A stretch of DNA of 64,000 bases from Pseudomonas luteola NBRC 103146 (GTDB lineage: Bacteria; Pseudomonadota; Gammaproteobacteria; Pseudomonadales; Pseudomonadaceae): assembly GCF_002091675.1 (NCBI RefSeq), contig NZ_BDAE01000004.1:1-64000 (forward strand). The letters are read 5' to 3'. Position numbers and translations under genes: made by a program. The notes below the pieces were generated by a model. That model was given only the letters and a program-made list of their open reading frames with translations. It did not search any database and was not told the origin of the DNA. This document shows, piece after piece, positions 44,757 to 55,143 of this stretch (position 1 is the first letter of the stretch; each line of letters begins with the position of its first letter).

Positions 44757-45701
44757 ATGGGCGCTCTCGCAGCTTTAAGCCGCTTTGCAGGCAATACCTT
44801 TGCCTTGTGGGTCCTGCTGGCGGCTGTTCTAGCCTTTATATGGCCTGAAGGGTTTCGTTCCTTAACGCCAGCTATCGTCCCCTTACTGGGCCTGATCATG
44901 TTCGGCATGGGGCTCACGCTCAAAGCTGAGGATTTCAAGGAGGTCTTTCGCAAACCTCTTAGGGTTCTTCTAGGTGTAATCGCTCAATTTATCATTATGC
45001 CCGGCATGGCGTGGCTGCTTTGTCTTGTCATGCAATTGCCGCCGGAAATTGCGGTAGGCGTTATTCTTGTGGGTTGTTGCCCTGGCGGTACGGCGTCCAA
45101 TGTCATCACCTGGTTTTCACGCGGGGACGTCGCACTGTCTGTTGGCATCACTGCCGTCACTACCCTTCTGGCCCCGTTGGTGACCCCTACATTGATCTGG
45201 CTATTGGCTTCAGCCTGGCTACCAGTCAAGTTCTCAGCCCTTTTTCTATCCATCGTCCAGGTCGTTATCCTCCCGATTGTGCTGGGGCTAGTTGCCCAAC
45301 GCTTCCTGGGATCAAAGGTACGGGCAGCGGTTGAGGTGTTGCCCCTGGTCTCGGTTATCAGCATCGTGCTGATTGTGGCGGCCGTTGTGGCTGTCAGCCA
45401 GGCGAAAATTGCAGAGTCAGGATTTTTGATTATGGCTGTGGTCGTACTGCACAACACATTGGGACTGATGCTTGGCTATCTGGCCGGAAAAGTGTTTGGG
45501 CTACCTCTGGCGCAGCGCAAGACGTTGGCTATCGAGGTCGGTATGCAGAATTCGGGACTGGGCGCAGCACTGGCAACAGCACATTTCTCCCCTCTTGCGG
45601 CTGTGCCCAGTGCCTTGTTCAGCGTCTGGCATAATATTTCTGGAGCGCTGCTGGCCACATGGTTCCGTCGCTTGAATGACGAGTCCTCTGCAAAAGAGTG
45701 A
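44757..45701 (+). CDS. BASS-family sodium-dependent transporter
   Basis: This 314-aa inner-membrane protein has about ten hydrophobic segments. The bile acid:sodium symporter family motif is [13 protein letters not shown] (about 101-113), followed by [14 protein letters not shown] and later [14 protein letters not shown]. Bacterial members carry pantothenate precursors, 2-keto acids or organic anions with sodium. The substrate is unknown. AAGGA precedes the ATG. Confidence 0.88.
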   Translation: MGALAALSRFAGNTFALWVLLAAVLAFIWPEGFRSLTPAIVPLLGLIMFGMGLTLKAEDFKEVFRKPLRVLLGVIAQFIIMPGMAWLLCLVMQLPPEIAVGVILVGCCPGGTASNVITWFSRGDVALSVGITAVTTLLAPLVTPTLIWLLASAWLPVKFSALFLSIVQVVILPIVLGLVAQRFLGSKVRAAVEVLPLVSVISIVLIVAAVVAVSQAKIAESGFLIMAVVVLHNTLGLMLGYLAGKVFGLPLAQRKTLAIEVGMQNSGLGAALATAHFSPLAAVPSALFSVWHNISGALLATWFRRLNDESSAKE

Positions 45702-45753
45702 GCATGTAACGAAACCGGCGCGCTCGGGCTTGGCAAGAGCGCATCGGTTCGCG

Positions 45754-45798
45754 AAGGGGACGACCTCATCGCCTGAAACTATCCGGGGACGGCCCCGC
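45754..45798 (+). ncRNA. Guanidine-II (mini-ykkC) riboswitch
   Basis: Two small hairpins with ACGR tetraloops are seen: GGGG-ACGA-CCTC (45756-45767) and GGGG-ACGG-CCCC (45785-45796), separated by 17 bases. They lie 24 bases before the start codon of a SugE/Gdx exporter, and that is the defining layout of guanidine-II riboswitches. Guanidinium binding to the paired loops is expected to free the ribosome-binding site and turn on the exporter. Confidence 0.88.
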
Positions 45799-45819
45799 TT
45801 TACCAACCCTGGAATCTTT

Positions 45820-46134
45820 ATGTCCTGGATTATTCTTTTTCTGGCTGGCTTGTTTGAAATAGGCTGGGCTATAGGCCTCAAATACACCGAAGGCTTTACC
45901 CGCCCTCTTCCTACTGTCCTGACGGCAGCCGCCATGCTGACCAGCATAAGCCTCTTGGGCATGGCCGTTAAGCAGCTTCCTCTTGGTACAGCCTATGCCA
46001 TATGGACGGGTATTGGCGCAGTAGGAACGGTGATTGCTGGCATCATTCTATTTGGCGAAAGCGTCAGTCCGATCCGGCTGCTCAGTGTGCTGCTTATTTT
46101 ATGTGGCTTGATCGGGCTTAAACTGAGCCATTAG
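45820..46134 (+). CDS. gdx: Guanidinium exporter Gdx (SugE)
   Basis: This 104-aa small multidrug resistance family protein has four helices. Glu13 in the first helix ([15 protein letters not shown]) is the ion-coupling residue, and [14 protein letters not shown] is the family loop. The sequence follows E. coli SugE, shown to be a guanidinium/proton antiporter. The guanidine-II riboswitch directly upstream confirms the assignment. The start is ATG 45820; an upstream extension of the frame would run through the riboswitch. Confidence 0.95.
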   Translation: MSWIILFLAGLFEIGWAIGLKYTEGFTRPLPTVLTAAAMLTSISLLGMAVKQLPLGTAYAIWTGIGAVGTVIAGIILFGESVSPIRLLSVLLILCGLIGLKLSH

Positions 46135-46137
46135 GGC

Positions 46138-47472
46138 CTAGTCGCGGATGCTGCGCGTAGGGTCTCCACCGCCTATCACGGCGCGAAAGCGCATCAGGAA
46201 TTCTGGCACGCTTGCAAACAGGAAGGCATTGACGCCTATATTCATCAACGCAACCGCCAGAAACAGCTCCGGAACTGTCATCTCGAGTACAGACAAAAGC
46301 AGCATAGTGATAAGGGCCGAGCAGACCATTAGGAGCGCATTGAGAATATTGGTGGCAGCGATAACCCGAGAGCGCTCCTCCTGCGGCGTGCGTGCCTGAA
46401 TCAGCGCATAGAGCGGAACGATATAAAATCCGCCAGAGATCCCCAGTCCCAGAATGCACCCAAGCGCTGGCCACATGGAAAATTCTTTCAGCGCTGCCCA
46501 TCCGCCATAAGACCCTGCGATAGTGGCCATGTCAGGCGTGACGGCATAGAGCAAGACGCTGAAGACAGATAACCCCAGCGCACCCAGCGGAACAATACCT
46601 GCCTCAACATGCCCCTTGGACAACCGGCCACATAGAAGAGAGCCCAGCGCAATGCCTACCGAGAACAAGGTAAGGATCAGCGAAACCATGCTTTCCTGAC
46701 CGTGCAGGTAGTCCTTGGCATAGGCTGGTATCTGGGTAAGGTATACCGCACCCACAAACCAGAACCAGGAATTGCCCAGCAGAGAACGAGAGACCGAGGG
46801 TGCCTGCCCCAGCCCCATACGTAAGATCACCCATGTTTGCCGGAAAATGTTCCAGTCCAACCTCAGGTGCGAGATGACGGCCGGCGCGGATGGAATACCC
46901 AGGCTGGCCAGAAAACCAGCCAGAGCGATCAATACGACGCTTATGGCTACGGCCTGGGAATAATCCGGGAGAGAGAGCAAGGCCCCTGCCCCTATCGTCC
47001 CGCCCAAAATGGCCAGGAATGTGCCCATCTCCACCAACGCGTTACCGCCCATTAACTCTCGAGACTCGAGATGCTGGGGCAAAATTGAGTACTTGGAAGG
47101 TCCGAAGAGCGCCGAGCGTGTACCCATGGCAAACAGGACAAATAACAACAGTGGCAGGCTGTTAAGCCAAAAGCCTAGACTGCCTAACAGCAACATGACG
47201 ATTTCCGAGCCTTTCAGCCATCGCATGAGCCGCGCCTTGTCATATTTTTCGCCTAATTGTCCGCCTAACGCTGAAAACAGCAGGAACGGAAGAATAAACA
47301 GCAAGGCGCACAGGTTGACCAGCAACAGCCTGTCACCGGTAACGCTCAAGTGAAACAGCACCGCCAGAATCAATGACTGCTTATAGACGTTGTCATTAAA
47401 GGCGCTAAGGGACTGTGTTACGAAAAACGGTAGGAAGCGCTGTTTTTTCAATAGAGCGAACTGTGAGGACAT
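46138..47472 (-). CDS. MFS transporter, LplT-like
   Basis: This 444-aa inner-membrane protein has about twelve segments. The N-terminus LPFFVTQSLSAFNDNVYKQSL and GTRSALFGPSKYSILPQ are typical of the lysophospholipid transporter (LplT) branch of the MFS. No acyltransferase (Aas) domain or gene is adjacent, so lysophospholipid flipping is only a possibility. It is convergent with gdx. Confidence 0.82.
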   Translation of the reverse strand: MSSQFALLKKQRFLPFFVTQSLSAFNDNVYKQSLILAVLFHLSVTGDRLLLVNLCALLFILPFLLFSALGGQLGEKYDKARLMRWLKGSEIVMLLLGSLGFWLNSLPLLLFVLFAMGTRSALFGPSKYSILPQHLESRELMGGNALVEMGTFLAILGGTIGAGALLSLPDYSQAVAISVVLIALAGFLASLGIPSAPAVISHLRLDWNIFRQTWVILRMGLGQAPSVSRSLLGNSWFWFVGAVYLTQIPAYAKDYLHGQESMVSLILTLFSVGIALGSLLCGRLSKGHVEAGIVPLGALGLSVFSVLLYAVTPDMATIAGSYGGWAALKEFSMWPALGCILGLGISGGFYIVPLYALIQARTPQEERSRVIAATNILNALLMVCSALITMLLLSVLEMTVPELFLAVALMNIGVNAFLFASVPEFLMRFRAVIGGGDPTRSIRD

Positions 47473-47589
47473 CGAACGAGGTCCTATTCGAAGAAGGGAA
47501 ACCGGAACGGGCCACAGCCATCCTTGCAGCCCAAGATAACAACCGCGTTACATCGTACGTCAGTCAAACATCGTTATATCCGGATAGCC

Positions 47590-48156
47590 TCAGGAAAAAG
47601 AAGCTTCCAGACTGGCTTTTACCGTCGGCCACTCACGGTCGGTAATACTGTACATGACGGTATCATCAAGCCGACCGTCGGCCAACCGTCGGTGGTTACG
47701 TAACAGTCCTTCACGTACAGCCCCTAGCTTTTCAATAGCGCGTTGCGCACGCAGATTACTGGCTGCTGTCTTGAGTTGTACACGTACCAGATGCCAGTTC
47801 TCGAACGCATGACGCAGCAGGAGGTATTTGATGTTGGCATTCAATCCACTGCCATGCTGCTCCCGATCCAGCCAGGTCCAGCCAATTTCAGCGGCAGGTA
47901 GCGCAGGCAAAAACTCTGAAAAGCGAGTGGTACCCACCAGCTTGTCAGCCAGCCTGATGGTAAAAGGGATAGTTTTGCCTTCACGCTGCTCGGCAATGGC
48001 GTGCCTATACCAGTCCGGTCGTAGTGGACCGCTCAGGTAATGCAACTCGTCCCGGTTGAGATCAGCCAAGCTGACCAGTTCCAGTACGTCGCTTTCCACC
48101 ATAGGCTCTAAACGAAGAGCACCTCGCTGCAAGGTAATGGGATGCGCTTCGAACAT
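47590..48156 (-). CDS. RimJ/RimL-type GNAT acetyltransferase
   Basis: This 188-aa GNAT protein has EIGWTWLDREQHGSGLNANIK as its acetyl-CoA binding region (about 91-111) and NLRAQRAIEKLGAVREG near the end. It may acetylate a ribosomal or other protein N-terminus or a small amine. No partner gene helps to decide. Confidence 0.82.
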   Translation of the reverse strand: MFEAHPITLQRGALRLEPMVESDVLELVSLADLNRDELHYLSGPLRPDWYRHAIAEQREGKTIPFTIRLADKLVGTTRFSEFLPALPAAEIGWTWLDREQHGSGLNANIKYLLLRHAFENWHLVRVQLKTAASNLRAQRAIEKLGAVREGLLRNHRRLADGRLDDTVMYSITDREWPTVKASLEASFS

Positions 48157-48426
48157 GGCGCCACTCTCCTTGATAACACTGCGACACGCTAACAGGCTGA
48201 AGCCCTTGGCTCAACCAAACCTGCGACATTGGTCTCAGTGACCTTGGAGCAGTCGCTTTGATGAGACACTTATAAAGCCTGCCATGCTCCCCAACGAGCG
48301 CATTAGAATAGTCCCTAGGTTATTCCCACTACTCGAGACGAGCTCTTTCTAATCTATCTGGCAGCGGAAGGCCTAGGGCCAATCACCTATAAAGGCCCTG
48401 CACAACAAAATTCCACAGGAGTTCGC

Positions 48427-51400
48427 ATGACCCTATCCAGCGGACTGATCGCCGCCGTTGCTCTGCTGTACATGGCGGTGCTCTTTGCGATTGCCTTTTA
48501 TGGCGACAGACGTAAAACGCCGTTGCCCCCCAAGTTACGCGCCTGGGTTTACAGCCTGTCGCTTGCGGTATATTGCACCAGCTGGACATTCTTTGGCGCC
48601 GTTGGACAGGCGGCCGACCAACTCTGGTCCTTTCTGCCGATTTACCTAGGGCCTATCCTGCTCCTGCTATTCATGCCACGTCTGATCAAGAAAATGATCA
48701 TGATCAGCAAGCAGGAAAACATCACTTCCATTGCCGACTTCATTGCCTCCCGCTATGGAAAATCGCGGGCGCTGGCGGTTGTGGTTACGCTGATCTGCCT
48801 GGTAGGCGTGCTGCCTTATATCTCCCTGCAGCTCAAAGGCATTGTCATGGGCGTCAATCTGCTGACCGGTGTAGGGGCCGAGTCAATAGGCATGCGTGCA
48901 CAGGACACCGCCTTGATCGTCTCGCTGGCATTAGCGGTATTTACCATCCTGTTCGGCACTCGCAACCTTGATGTTACCGAGCATCACCGGGGCATGATGC
49001 TCGCAATTGCCTTTGAGTCGCTGATCAAACTCCTGGCATTTCTGTCCGTAGGGATTTTTGTGACCTATGGACTTTATGATGGATTCGATGACCTCTTCGA
49101 TCAGGCACGCATTGCGCCCGAGCTGTCCAAATACTGGCAGGAAACCTTCGACTGGCCCGCACTGCTGGTGCAAACCGGAGTAGCGTTCACGGCCGTCATG
49201 TGTCTGCCACGACAGTTTCATGTCACGGTGGTTGAAAATACGGATGCGCGTGACCTGAACCTGGCCCGCTGGGTATTTCCTTGCTACTTGGCCTTGGCGG
49301 CGCTGTTTGTTGTTCCCATCGCCCTGGCAGGACAGATGCATCTGCCCAAAGGGGTCGTACCTGACTCCTTTGTTATAAGCCTGCCCATGGCACAGGCGCA
49401 TCCCGGCCTGGCGCTCCTGGCTTTCATTGGTGGCGCTTCGGCCGCTACCAGTATGGTGATCGTCGCCAGCGTGGCCTTATCCACCATGCTATCCAATGAT
49501 ATTTTGCTGCCCCTCTTATTCCGTAAGCAGAAGGTAGAGCGCCCCTATGAGGTGTTCAGCCACTGGCTGGTAACCATTCGGCGTGTTGCGATCGTGGCGA
49601 TCCTGCTGTTGGCGTATCTCTGCTATCGCCTGCTGGGCTCTACGGCAAGCCTGGCTACCATCGGGCAGATCGCCTTTGCAGCTATCGCTCAACTGGGCCC
49701 GGCCATGGTAGGAGCACTCTACTGGAAGCAGGCGAACCGGAGAGGTGTATTTGCAGGACTTGCAGCGGGCGCCTTTCTTTGGGCTTATACCCTGGTTCTG
49801 CCAGTCATGGCAGAAAGTCTGAGCTGGCCACTCGACCGTTTTCCTGGGCTAGCCTGGCTGGCGGCCAATCCGTTTGGCCTGCCCTTCAAACCCCTGACTC
49901 AAGGCGTACTGCTGTCCTTAGCAGGAAATTTTCTCCTCTTCTTTCTGGTTTCCAATCAGGCCAGGACACGAGTATCCGAGCACTGGCAGGCCGGCCGTTT
50001 CATTGGGCAAATGACCTCGGCGCGCCTGAATACCCGGTCGCTATTGGCAGTGCAGCTAGAGGATCTTCGCGCACTCGCTGCCCGCTTCGTAGGCGATGAA
50101 CGTGCTCGGCAGAGCTTTATTCGCTTCGCTGACCAGACGGGCCTGACCTTTCATCCGGCCCAGAATGCCAACGGAGAATGGATTGCCCATACCGAGCGTC
50201 TGTTAGCCGGTGTGATTGGTGCCTCCTCTGCGCGGGCGGTGGTAAAGGCTGCCATCGAAGGCCGTGACATGCATGTGGAGGATGTCGTACGCATTGCCGA
50301 CGAAGCGTCCGAAGTACTTGAATTCAACCGCGCGCTTTTGCAGGGCGCTATCGAAAATATTTCTCAAGGTATCAGCGTTGTCGACCAATCCCTTCGGCTG
50401 GTGGCCTGGAACCAACGTTACCTGGAGTTGTTTGACTACCCGGACGGCATGATCCAGGTCGGGCGTCCAATCGCCGAAATCATTCGCTATAACGCAGAAC
50501 GGGGCCTCTGTGGCCCAGGCGATCCTGACGAGCACGTAGCACGACGTGTCGATCGAATGCGGCAAGGGATTGCCCACACATCTGAGCGACAATTCCCCAA
50601 TGGCCGGGTAATCGAGCTCAGTGGCAAACCCATGCCGGGACGCGGCTTTGTCATGAGCTTTACCGACATCACCGCGTTTCGCGAAGCAGAGCGCGCCCTT
50701 CGTGAAGCCAACGAAGGGCTGGAGCAGCGCGTGGAAGAGCGAACCCGGGAGCTCTCCCAGCTTAACCAGGCGCTGACAGAGGCCAAAGCCCATGCAGAAG
50801 CAGCAAACCAGTCCAAAACACGCTTTCTCGCTGCCGTCAGCCATGATCTGATGCAACCGCTAAACGCAGCCCGCCTGTTTACGGCCGCCCTCGCCCACCA
50901 CGATGCGTTACCCAAGGATGCTCGCGAGCTGGTTAACAACATGGATTCGTCCCTGCGCTCCGTGGAAGACCTGATTGCCGACCTGCTGGATATCTCGCGC
51001 CTGGAGAGCGGACGGGTTCATACGGAAGTTGGCACGTTCGCAATTAACACGCTATTCGATACGCTGGGCGTAGAGTTTCGTGCCCTGGCGCGAGAACAAG
51101 GCATAGATTTCCACCTGAGCGGAAGTTGCCTGAGAGTAGAAAGCGACGTCAAGCTTCTGCGTCGAGTCCTGCAAAACTTCCTGACCAATGCTTTCCGCTA
51201 TGCCAGAGGGCATGTATTGCTAGGTGTCCGCCGCCATGGTGATCATGTGACACTGGAGGTATGGGACCGTGGCCCAGGTATCCCGGAAGATAAGCGTCAG
51301 GTCATTTTTGAGGAGTTCAAGCGACTCGACAGCCATCAGACGCGCGCAGAGAAGGGATTGGGCCTGGGACTGGCTATTGCTGATCGTCTTTGCAAGGTAC

Positions 51401-51903
51401 TGGGCCATCGTATCGAGGTACGCTCCTGGCCAGGTAAAGGCAGTGTATTCAGCGTCTCGGTGCCCGTCGCGACTCAAACTCTATCTGAGCCTGTCCTGCA
51501 GCCTACACGAGCACACACCAGCGAACCGCTTCGAGGCGCACCGGTATTTTGCGTTGATAACGAGGAAAGCATCCTGACGGGTATGCAGAGCCTTCTTAGC
51601 CGCTGGGGCTGCGAGGTTCATACGGCACGCAATCAGCAGGAGTGCGAGGCGTTACTGGCACAAGGCATTCAGCCACAGATAGCGCTGGTGGATTTCCATC
51701 TGGATGACGGCAATACCGGACCTCAACTAATGGCATGGCTTCGCACGCGGCTTGATAAGCCGTTGCCTGGCATCGTGATCAGTGCAGATGCACATCAGGA
51801 TCGTGTCAGTGAAGTGCATTCGGCTGGGCTGGATTTTCTACCTAAACCCGTAAAGCCAGCCGCCTTACGCGCATTGCTTAGCCGTTATCTGAATTTAAGA
51901 TGA
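48427..51903 (+). CDS. Hybrid histidine kinase with SSS-transporter domain
   Basis: This is a 1158-aa CbrA-like sensor, corresponding to PA3271 by position. It has an N-terminal sodium:solute symporter domain (about 1-500, some 13 helices), a linker, a PAS domain (about 640-755), a coiled coil (GLEQRVEERTRELSQL), HisKA with His806 (AVSHDLMQPLN), a HATPase domain (about 905-1020; DRGPGIPEDK, GLGLGLAIADRL) and a receiver with Asp1089 (LVDFHLDDG). The fused carrier may sense or transport the signal. No response regulator gene is adjacent. Confidence 0.92.
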   Translation: MTLSSGLIAAVALLYMAVLFAIAFYGDRRKTPLPPKLRAWVYSLSLAVYCTSWTFFGAVGQAADQLWSFLPIYLGPILLLLFMPRLIKKMIMISKQENITSIADFIASRYGKSRALAVVVTLICLVGVLPYISLQLKGIVMGVNLLTGVGAESIGMRAQDTALIVSLALAVFTILFGTRNLDVTEHHRGMMLAIAFESLIKLLAFLSVGIFVTYGLYDGFDDLFDQARIAPELSKYWQETFDWPALLVQTGVAFTAVMCLPRQFHVTVVENTDARDLNLARWVFPCYLALAALFVVPIALAGQMHLPKGVVPDSFVISLPMAQAHPGLALLAFIGGASAATSMVIVASVALSTMLSNDILLPLLFRKQKVERPYEVFSHWLVTIRRVAIVAILLLAYLCYRLLGSTASLATIGQIAFAAIAQLGPAMVGALYWKQANRRGVFAGLAAGAFLWAYTLVLPVMAESLSWPLDRFPGLAWLAANPFGLPFKPLTQGVLLSLAGNFLLFFLVSNQARTRVSEHWQAGRFIGQMTSARLNTRSLLAVQLEDLRALAARFVGDERARQSFIRFADQTGLTFHPAQNANGEWIAHTERLLAGVIGASSARAVVKAAIEGRDMHVEDVVRIADEASEVLEFNRALLQGAIENISQGISVVDQSLRLVAWNQRYLELFDYPDGMIQVGRPIAEIIRYNAERGLCGPGDPDEHVARRVDRMRQGIAHTSERQFPNGRVIELSGKPMPGRGFVMSFTDITAFREAERALREANEGLEQRVEERTRELSQLNQALTEAKAHAEAANQSKTRFLAAVSHDLMQPLNAARLFTAALAHHDALPKDARELVNNMDSSLRSVEDLIADLLDISRLESGRVHTEVGTFAINTLFDTLGVEFRALAREQGIDFHLSGSCLRVESDVKLLRRVLQNFLTNAFRYARGHVLLGVRRHGDHVTLEVWDRGPGIPEDKRQVIFEEFKRLDSHQTRAEKGLGLGLAIADRLCKVLGHRIEVRSWPGKGSVFSVSVPVATQTLSEPVLQPTRAHTSEPLRGAPVFCVDNEESILTGMQSLLSRWGCEVHTARNQQECEALLAQGIQPQIALVDFHLDDGNTGPQLMAWLRTRLDKPLPGIVISADAHQDRVSEVHSAGLDFLPKPVKPAALRALLSRYLNLR

Positions 51904-52303
51904 CTTGGCGGCGACCGTGTCGATAGGTCATAAAAACCCAATCGAAATAATGCAAAAAAATTCTTGCATTTTGATGAAGCCAAGCGTGATGCGGTCTACA
52001 GGGTTAATCCACAGAACCTGTGGATAACTCTGTAGAAAAGTTGGTGGAAATGTCCTGTAAGCTAGATGAAATGGGGGGTTCCGTTAAACTGTCCATTTTT
52101 TAACCAATCAAAAAAATCCTTATAAATCATATATTTATACCTAAATAACCGTTTTAAATATTTTTATGCCTGGTTAAGCGAAGCGCTTGACAAGCGTATT
52201 AGTGCTTGTGCACAAGTCCTGAACATTGCCCCTTGACTCAGGGTGTATTTTTGAGCATAGCCCTTCGCCTGAGCTAGAAAATGTAGTGAATTCGCATGTT
52301 TTA
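51904..52303. other. AT-rich gene-free stretch with DnaA-box-like repeat
   Basis: Between two converging genes lie 400 bases with no ORF of coding character. The centre (52085-52165) is very A/T-rich. There is an inverted repeat ATCCACAG-AAC-CTGTGGAT (52007-52025) whose right half extends to a perfect DnaA box TGTGGATAA (52019-52027). A 7-bp inverted repeat AATGCAA/TTGCATT (51949-51970) and a perfect 12-bp palindrome CTTGTGCACAAG (52205-52216) are also present. A small RNA, a DnaA-binding locus or a nucleoid-protein target is possible. Confidence 0.55.
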
Positions 52304-53545
52304 TCACTCTGCCAGACTGACCTCGGCAGGACGACGACTCATTAACACCCTGCCCTCACGGATAGAAAACAGTGGAAGCCCCTGGCTTCTTATCATTTCA
52401 TAGTCCGAATCGGCTGACAGGATCAGCAGATTGGCCGGGCGCCCTACTTCCAGCCCATATCGGTCACCCAGCTGCATGGCGTTGGCGCTATTTACCGTCA
52501 CCAGATCCAAGGCATGCTGCAGGCGCTCATAACCGAGCATGTGACAGATATGCAGGCCGGCCTCCAGTACCCTGAGAATGTTGCCGTTACCCAGCGGATA
52601 CCATGGATCAACAATGGAGTCCTGCCCGAAGCACACATTCATACCGGCCTCCAGCAGTTCGTTCACACGCGTTACGCCACGCCGTTTGGGAAAGGTGTCG
52701 AAGCGACCTTGCAGGTGAATACTCTCGGTGGGGCACGATATAAAGCTGATACCCGAACGACTCAGCAGACGAAACAGCTTTGAACAGTAAGCATTGTCAT
52801 AAGAACCCATGGCAGTAGTATGGCTGGCAGTGACACGTGAGCCCATGCCACGACTACGCGCCTCCTCTGCCAACACTTCCAGAAAGCGGGAATGGGGATC
52901 GTCTGTCTCATCGCAGTGAACATCCACCAGACAACCTGTGCGCTCGGCCAGATCCATCAGAAATTTGACGGAACCGACCCCTTGCTCACGGGTATATTCG
53001 AAGTGAGGGATTCCGCCAACCACGTCGGCTCCCAGCCGAATGGCCTCCTCCATCAGTTCTCGGCCCTGAGGATAGGATTCGATTCCTTCCTGGGGAAACG
53101 CCACAATTTGCATGTCAACTAAATGGCTTGTTTCTTCCCGAATTTCCAACATGGCCTTCAAAGCCGCCAGACTGGCATCGGTTACATCCACATGGGTACG
53201 AACATGCTGGATACCGTGGACCGCCAGGGCATTAATGGTCTGCTTGGCCCGCGCCTTGGTATCTTCGTGGGTAATAGTCGCCTTTCGCTCTCCCCAGCAC
53301 TCAATGCCTTCGAATAACGTGCCGCTCATGTTCCACCGCGGTTCCCCAGCTGTCAGGGTGGCATCCAGATGGATATGCGGCTCGACGAAAGGCGGAATAA
53401 CCAGATTGCCTCGCGCATCCAGTATTTCAGCGCTGGTTGGGCTCACAAAAGCGACCTGTGATTCGATTGCAGCGATCCGGTCGCCTTGCAAACGCACAGT
53501 AAACAGCCCTTCCTGACCACGCAGCCGCGCATTGATGACATTCAT
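52304..53545 (-). CDS. codA: Cytosine deaminase
   Basis: This 413-aa amidohydrolase turns cytosine into uracil. Metal ligands are visible: HIH (His57/His59 in VEPHIHLD), the His of DVHCDETDD with its proton-shuttle Glu, the His of ASHTTAM and the Asp of FGQDSIVDPW. The start is ATG 53545 with AGGAG 7 nt upstream. It follows codB by 66 bases in the same direction, a pyrimidine-salvage operon. Confidence 0.93.
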   Translation of the reverse strand: MNVINARLRGQEGLFTVRLQGDRIAAIESQVAFVSPTSAEILDARGNLVIPPFVEPHIHLDATLTAGEPRWNMSGTLFEGIECWGERKATITHEDTKARAKQTINALAVHGIQHVRTHVDVTDASLAALKAMLEIREETSHLVDMQIVAFPQEGIESYPQGRELMEEAIRLGADVVGGIPHFEYTREQGVGSVKFLMDLAERTGCLVDVHCDETDDPHSRFLEVLAEEARSRGMGSRVTASHTTAMGSYDNAYCSKLFRLLSRSGISFISCPTESIHLQGRFDTFPKRRGVTRVNELLEAGMNVCFGQDSIVDPWYPLGNGNILRVLEAGLHICHMLGYERLQHALDLVTVNSANAMQLGDRYGLEVGRPANLLILSADSDYEMIRSQGLPLFSIREGRVLMSRRPAEVSLAE

Positions 53546-53611
53546 CGACAGACTCCTCAAGCAAAGGACTACTTATTCTTTATAACAGTAGGTGATCTGG
53601 AACATTCCAGC

Positions 53612-54886
53612 CTATGCCTCTGCGCGAGCGACAACCGATAGCCGGGCCCCCACCAGGCCACACAGCATTACGTACCCCAGCGCGGCAGTACCAACGCCGA
53701 CAAGAGGCGCCAACCAAGGGGAGAAAAAGGCTGCCAGAACACCCAGGCCATAGGCCGCAAGCCCAACCCAATTGAATTTAGGTAAATGAACAGTCGCTAA
53801 GAGGGGGTAACGCCCTCTATGACGATAAAAGAAATCAGCTGCAATCACGCCGCCGATAGGAGGGATAATGGTTCCCAATATAATCAGGTAGGGGACCAGC
53901 AGATCGTACATGCCCAGCACTGCCAGCAATGTACCTATTGCTGCGCCAACCAGCGTAACGGTTCGCCGGCGATCTGTTCGAACCAGATTACAACCCGCCA
54001 CAGCGAAGTTATAGATAGTATTGTCCTGCGTGCTCCAAAGATTAAGCATGAGCATGGCTATCGCTGCCAGCGAGAAACCCTGAAGCAGCAAGACCTCCAC
54101 CACGTCCGGTTGCTGGTACACAATGGCGCCATAGGCGCCGATCAGCACCATCAGGCCATTGCCGATAAAAAAACCAGCCAGGCTGGCCAGAATGGCAACT
54201 CTCCCAGTCCGAGCAAAACGTGTCCAATTGGTAGCCTGTGTCGCCCCGCTGACAAATGTGCCAAACACTAATGTCAGCGCTGTGCTATACTCCATCGTGT
54301 TGACTGGTTGTATGGCCAGCAGGCCTTCCAGCCCACCGATCTTTCGTGTTGCAACCCACATGGATAATGCCAGTAGGCCACACATGGCGGGTACAGCAAC
54401 ATAAGACAGGATCTCCAAGCCTCGGTAGCCAATATAGGCTGTGGCACAAAAGCCAAAACCGAAGATCACCATCAGCAACAGCACAATGCCTTCGGGCAAT
54501 CCCAGAAACTTACCCAGCACGACTGCCGCCGTCGCCGTGCCCCAGGCATACCAGCCAATCTGCGTGAATCCCAACACCAGATCAGACAACTTGCTTCCTA
54601 CTTCGCCAAAGCAGAACCGGCCCATCAGAACAGAATTAAGGCCGCTTCGATACGCGATATATCCCAGCAAGGCGGCATAAAGACCAAGCAGCAGATTACC
54701 TACCATAATCACGCTCAGCAGGGTCTTGAAATCGAACGCCGTGCCGATCTTACCGCCTGCAAACATCGTCGCGGTAAAGAAGGTAAAGCCCAGCAGCACC
54801 AACGTTGTCGACCAGATGCCCCGACGGGCTGACATAGGCACTTCACTTAACGGATAGTCGTTCGCGCTTGCGTTCGTCTCGCTCAT
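53612..54886 (-). CDS. codB: Cytosine permease (NCS1 family)
   Basis: This 424-aa inner-membrane NCS1 transporter has about twelve helices. WSTTLVLLGFTFFTATMFAGG at the first segment, GYIAYRSGLNSVLMGRFCFG and ATNWTRFARTGR are family landmarks. It imports cytosine for the co-transcribed codA. Confidence 0.93.
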   Translation of the reverse strand: MSETNASANDYPLSEVPMSARRGIWSTTLVLLGFTFFTATMFAGGKIGTAFDFKTLLSVIMVGNLLLGLYAALLGYIAYRSGLNSVLMGRFCFGEVGSKLSDLVLGFTQIGWYAWGTATAAVVLGKFLGLPEGIVLLLMVIFGFGFCATAYIGYRGLEILSYVAVPAMCGLLALSMWVATRKIGGLEGLLAIQPVNTMEYSTALTLVFGTFVSGATQATNWTRFARTGRVAILASLAGFFIGNGLMVLIGAYGAIVYQQPDVVEVLLLQGFSLAAIAMLMLNLWSTQDNTIYNFAVAGCNLVRTDRRRTVTLVGAAIGTLLAVLGMYDLLVPYLIILGTIIPPIGGVIAADFFYRHRGRYPLLATVHLPKFNWVGLAAYGLGVLAAFFSPWLAPLVGVGTAALGYVMLCGLVGARLSVVARAEA

Positions 54887-55143
54887 TTCGCTATTCCCGC
54901 TTGGTCATGGACCTGAGAGCAAGTGCGAAGCGCATGCCAAACGCTGTAACGCTCTGGTGCAACCCAATGACTGCGGCAGGAAGGTGCTAAACAAGAGGCC
55001 AACGCACAAAAGCGGCTCATTGTCCTTTAGCTTTGCCTTGAAATGGTTCACTGCAGCGGCAAACACAACACTGTGCTGAAGTAATTTGAAGCACATGAAA
55101 AAGAGACATTTTCCATTCAGCGACTTAGCTTAATGGGAAAAGT
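54887..55143. other. codB upstream region
   Basis: No ORF or recognisable riboswitch is seen. I checked for a TPP element because some cytosine permeases carry one, and the conserved core is absent. Several short GAGC/GCTC pairings exist in the codB leader, without a clear overall fold. Confidence 0.4.
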
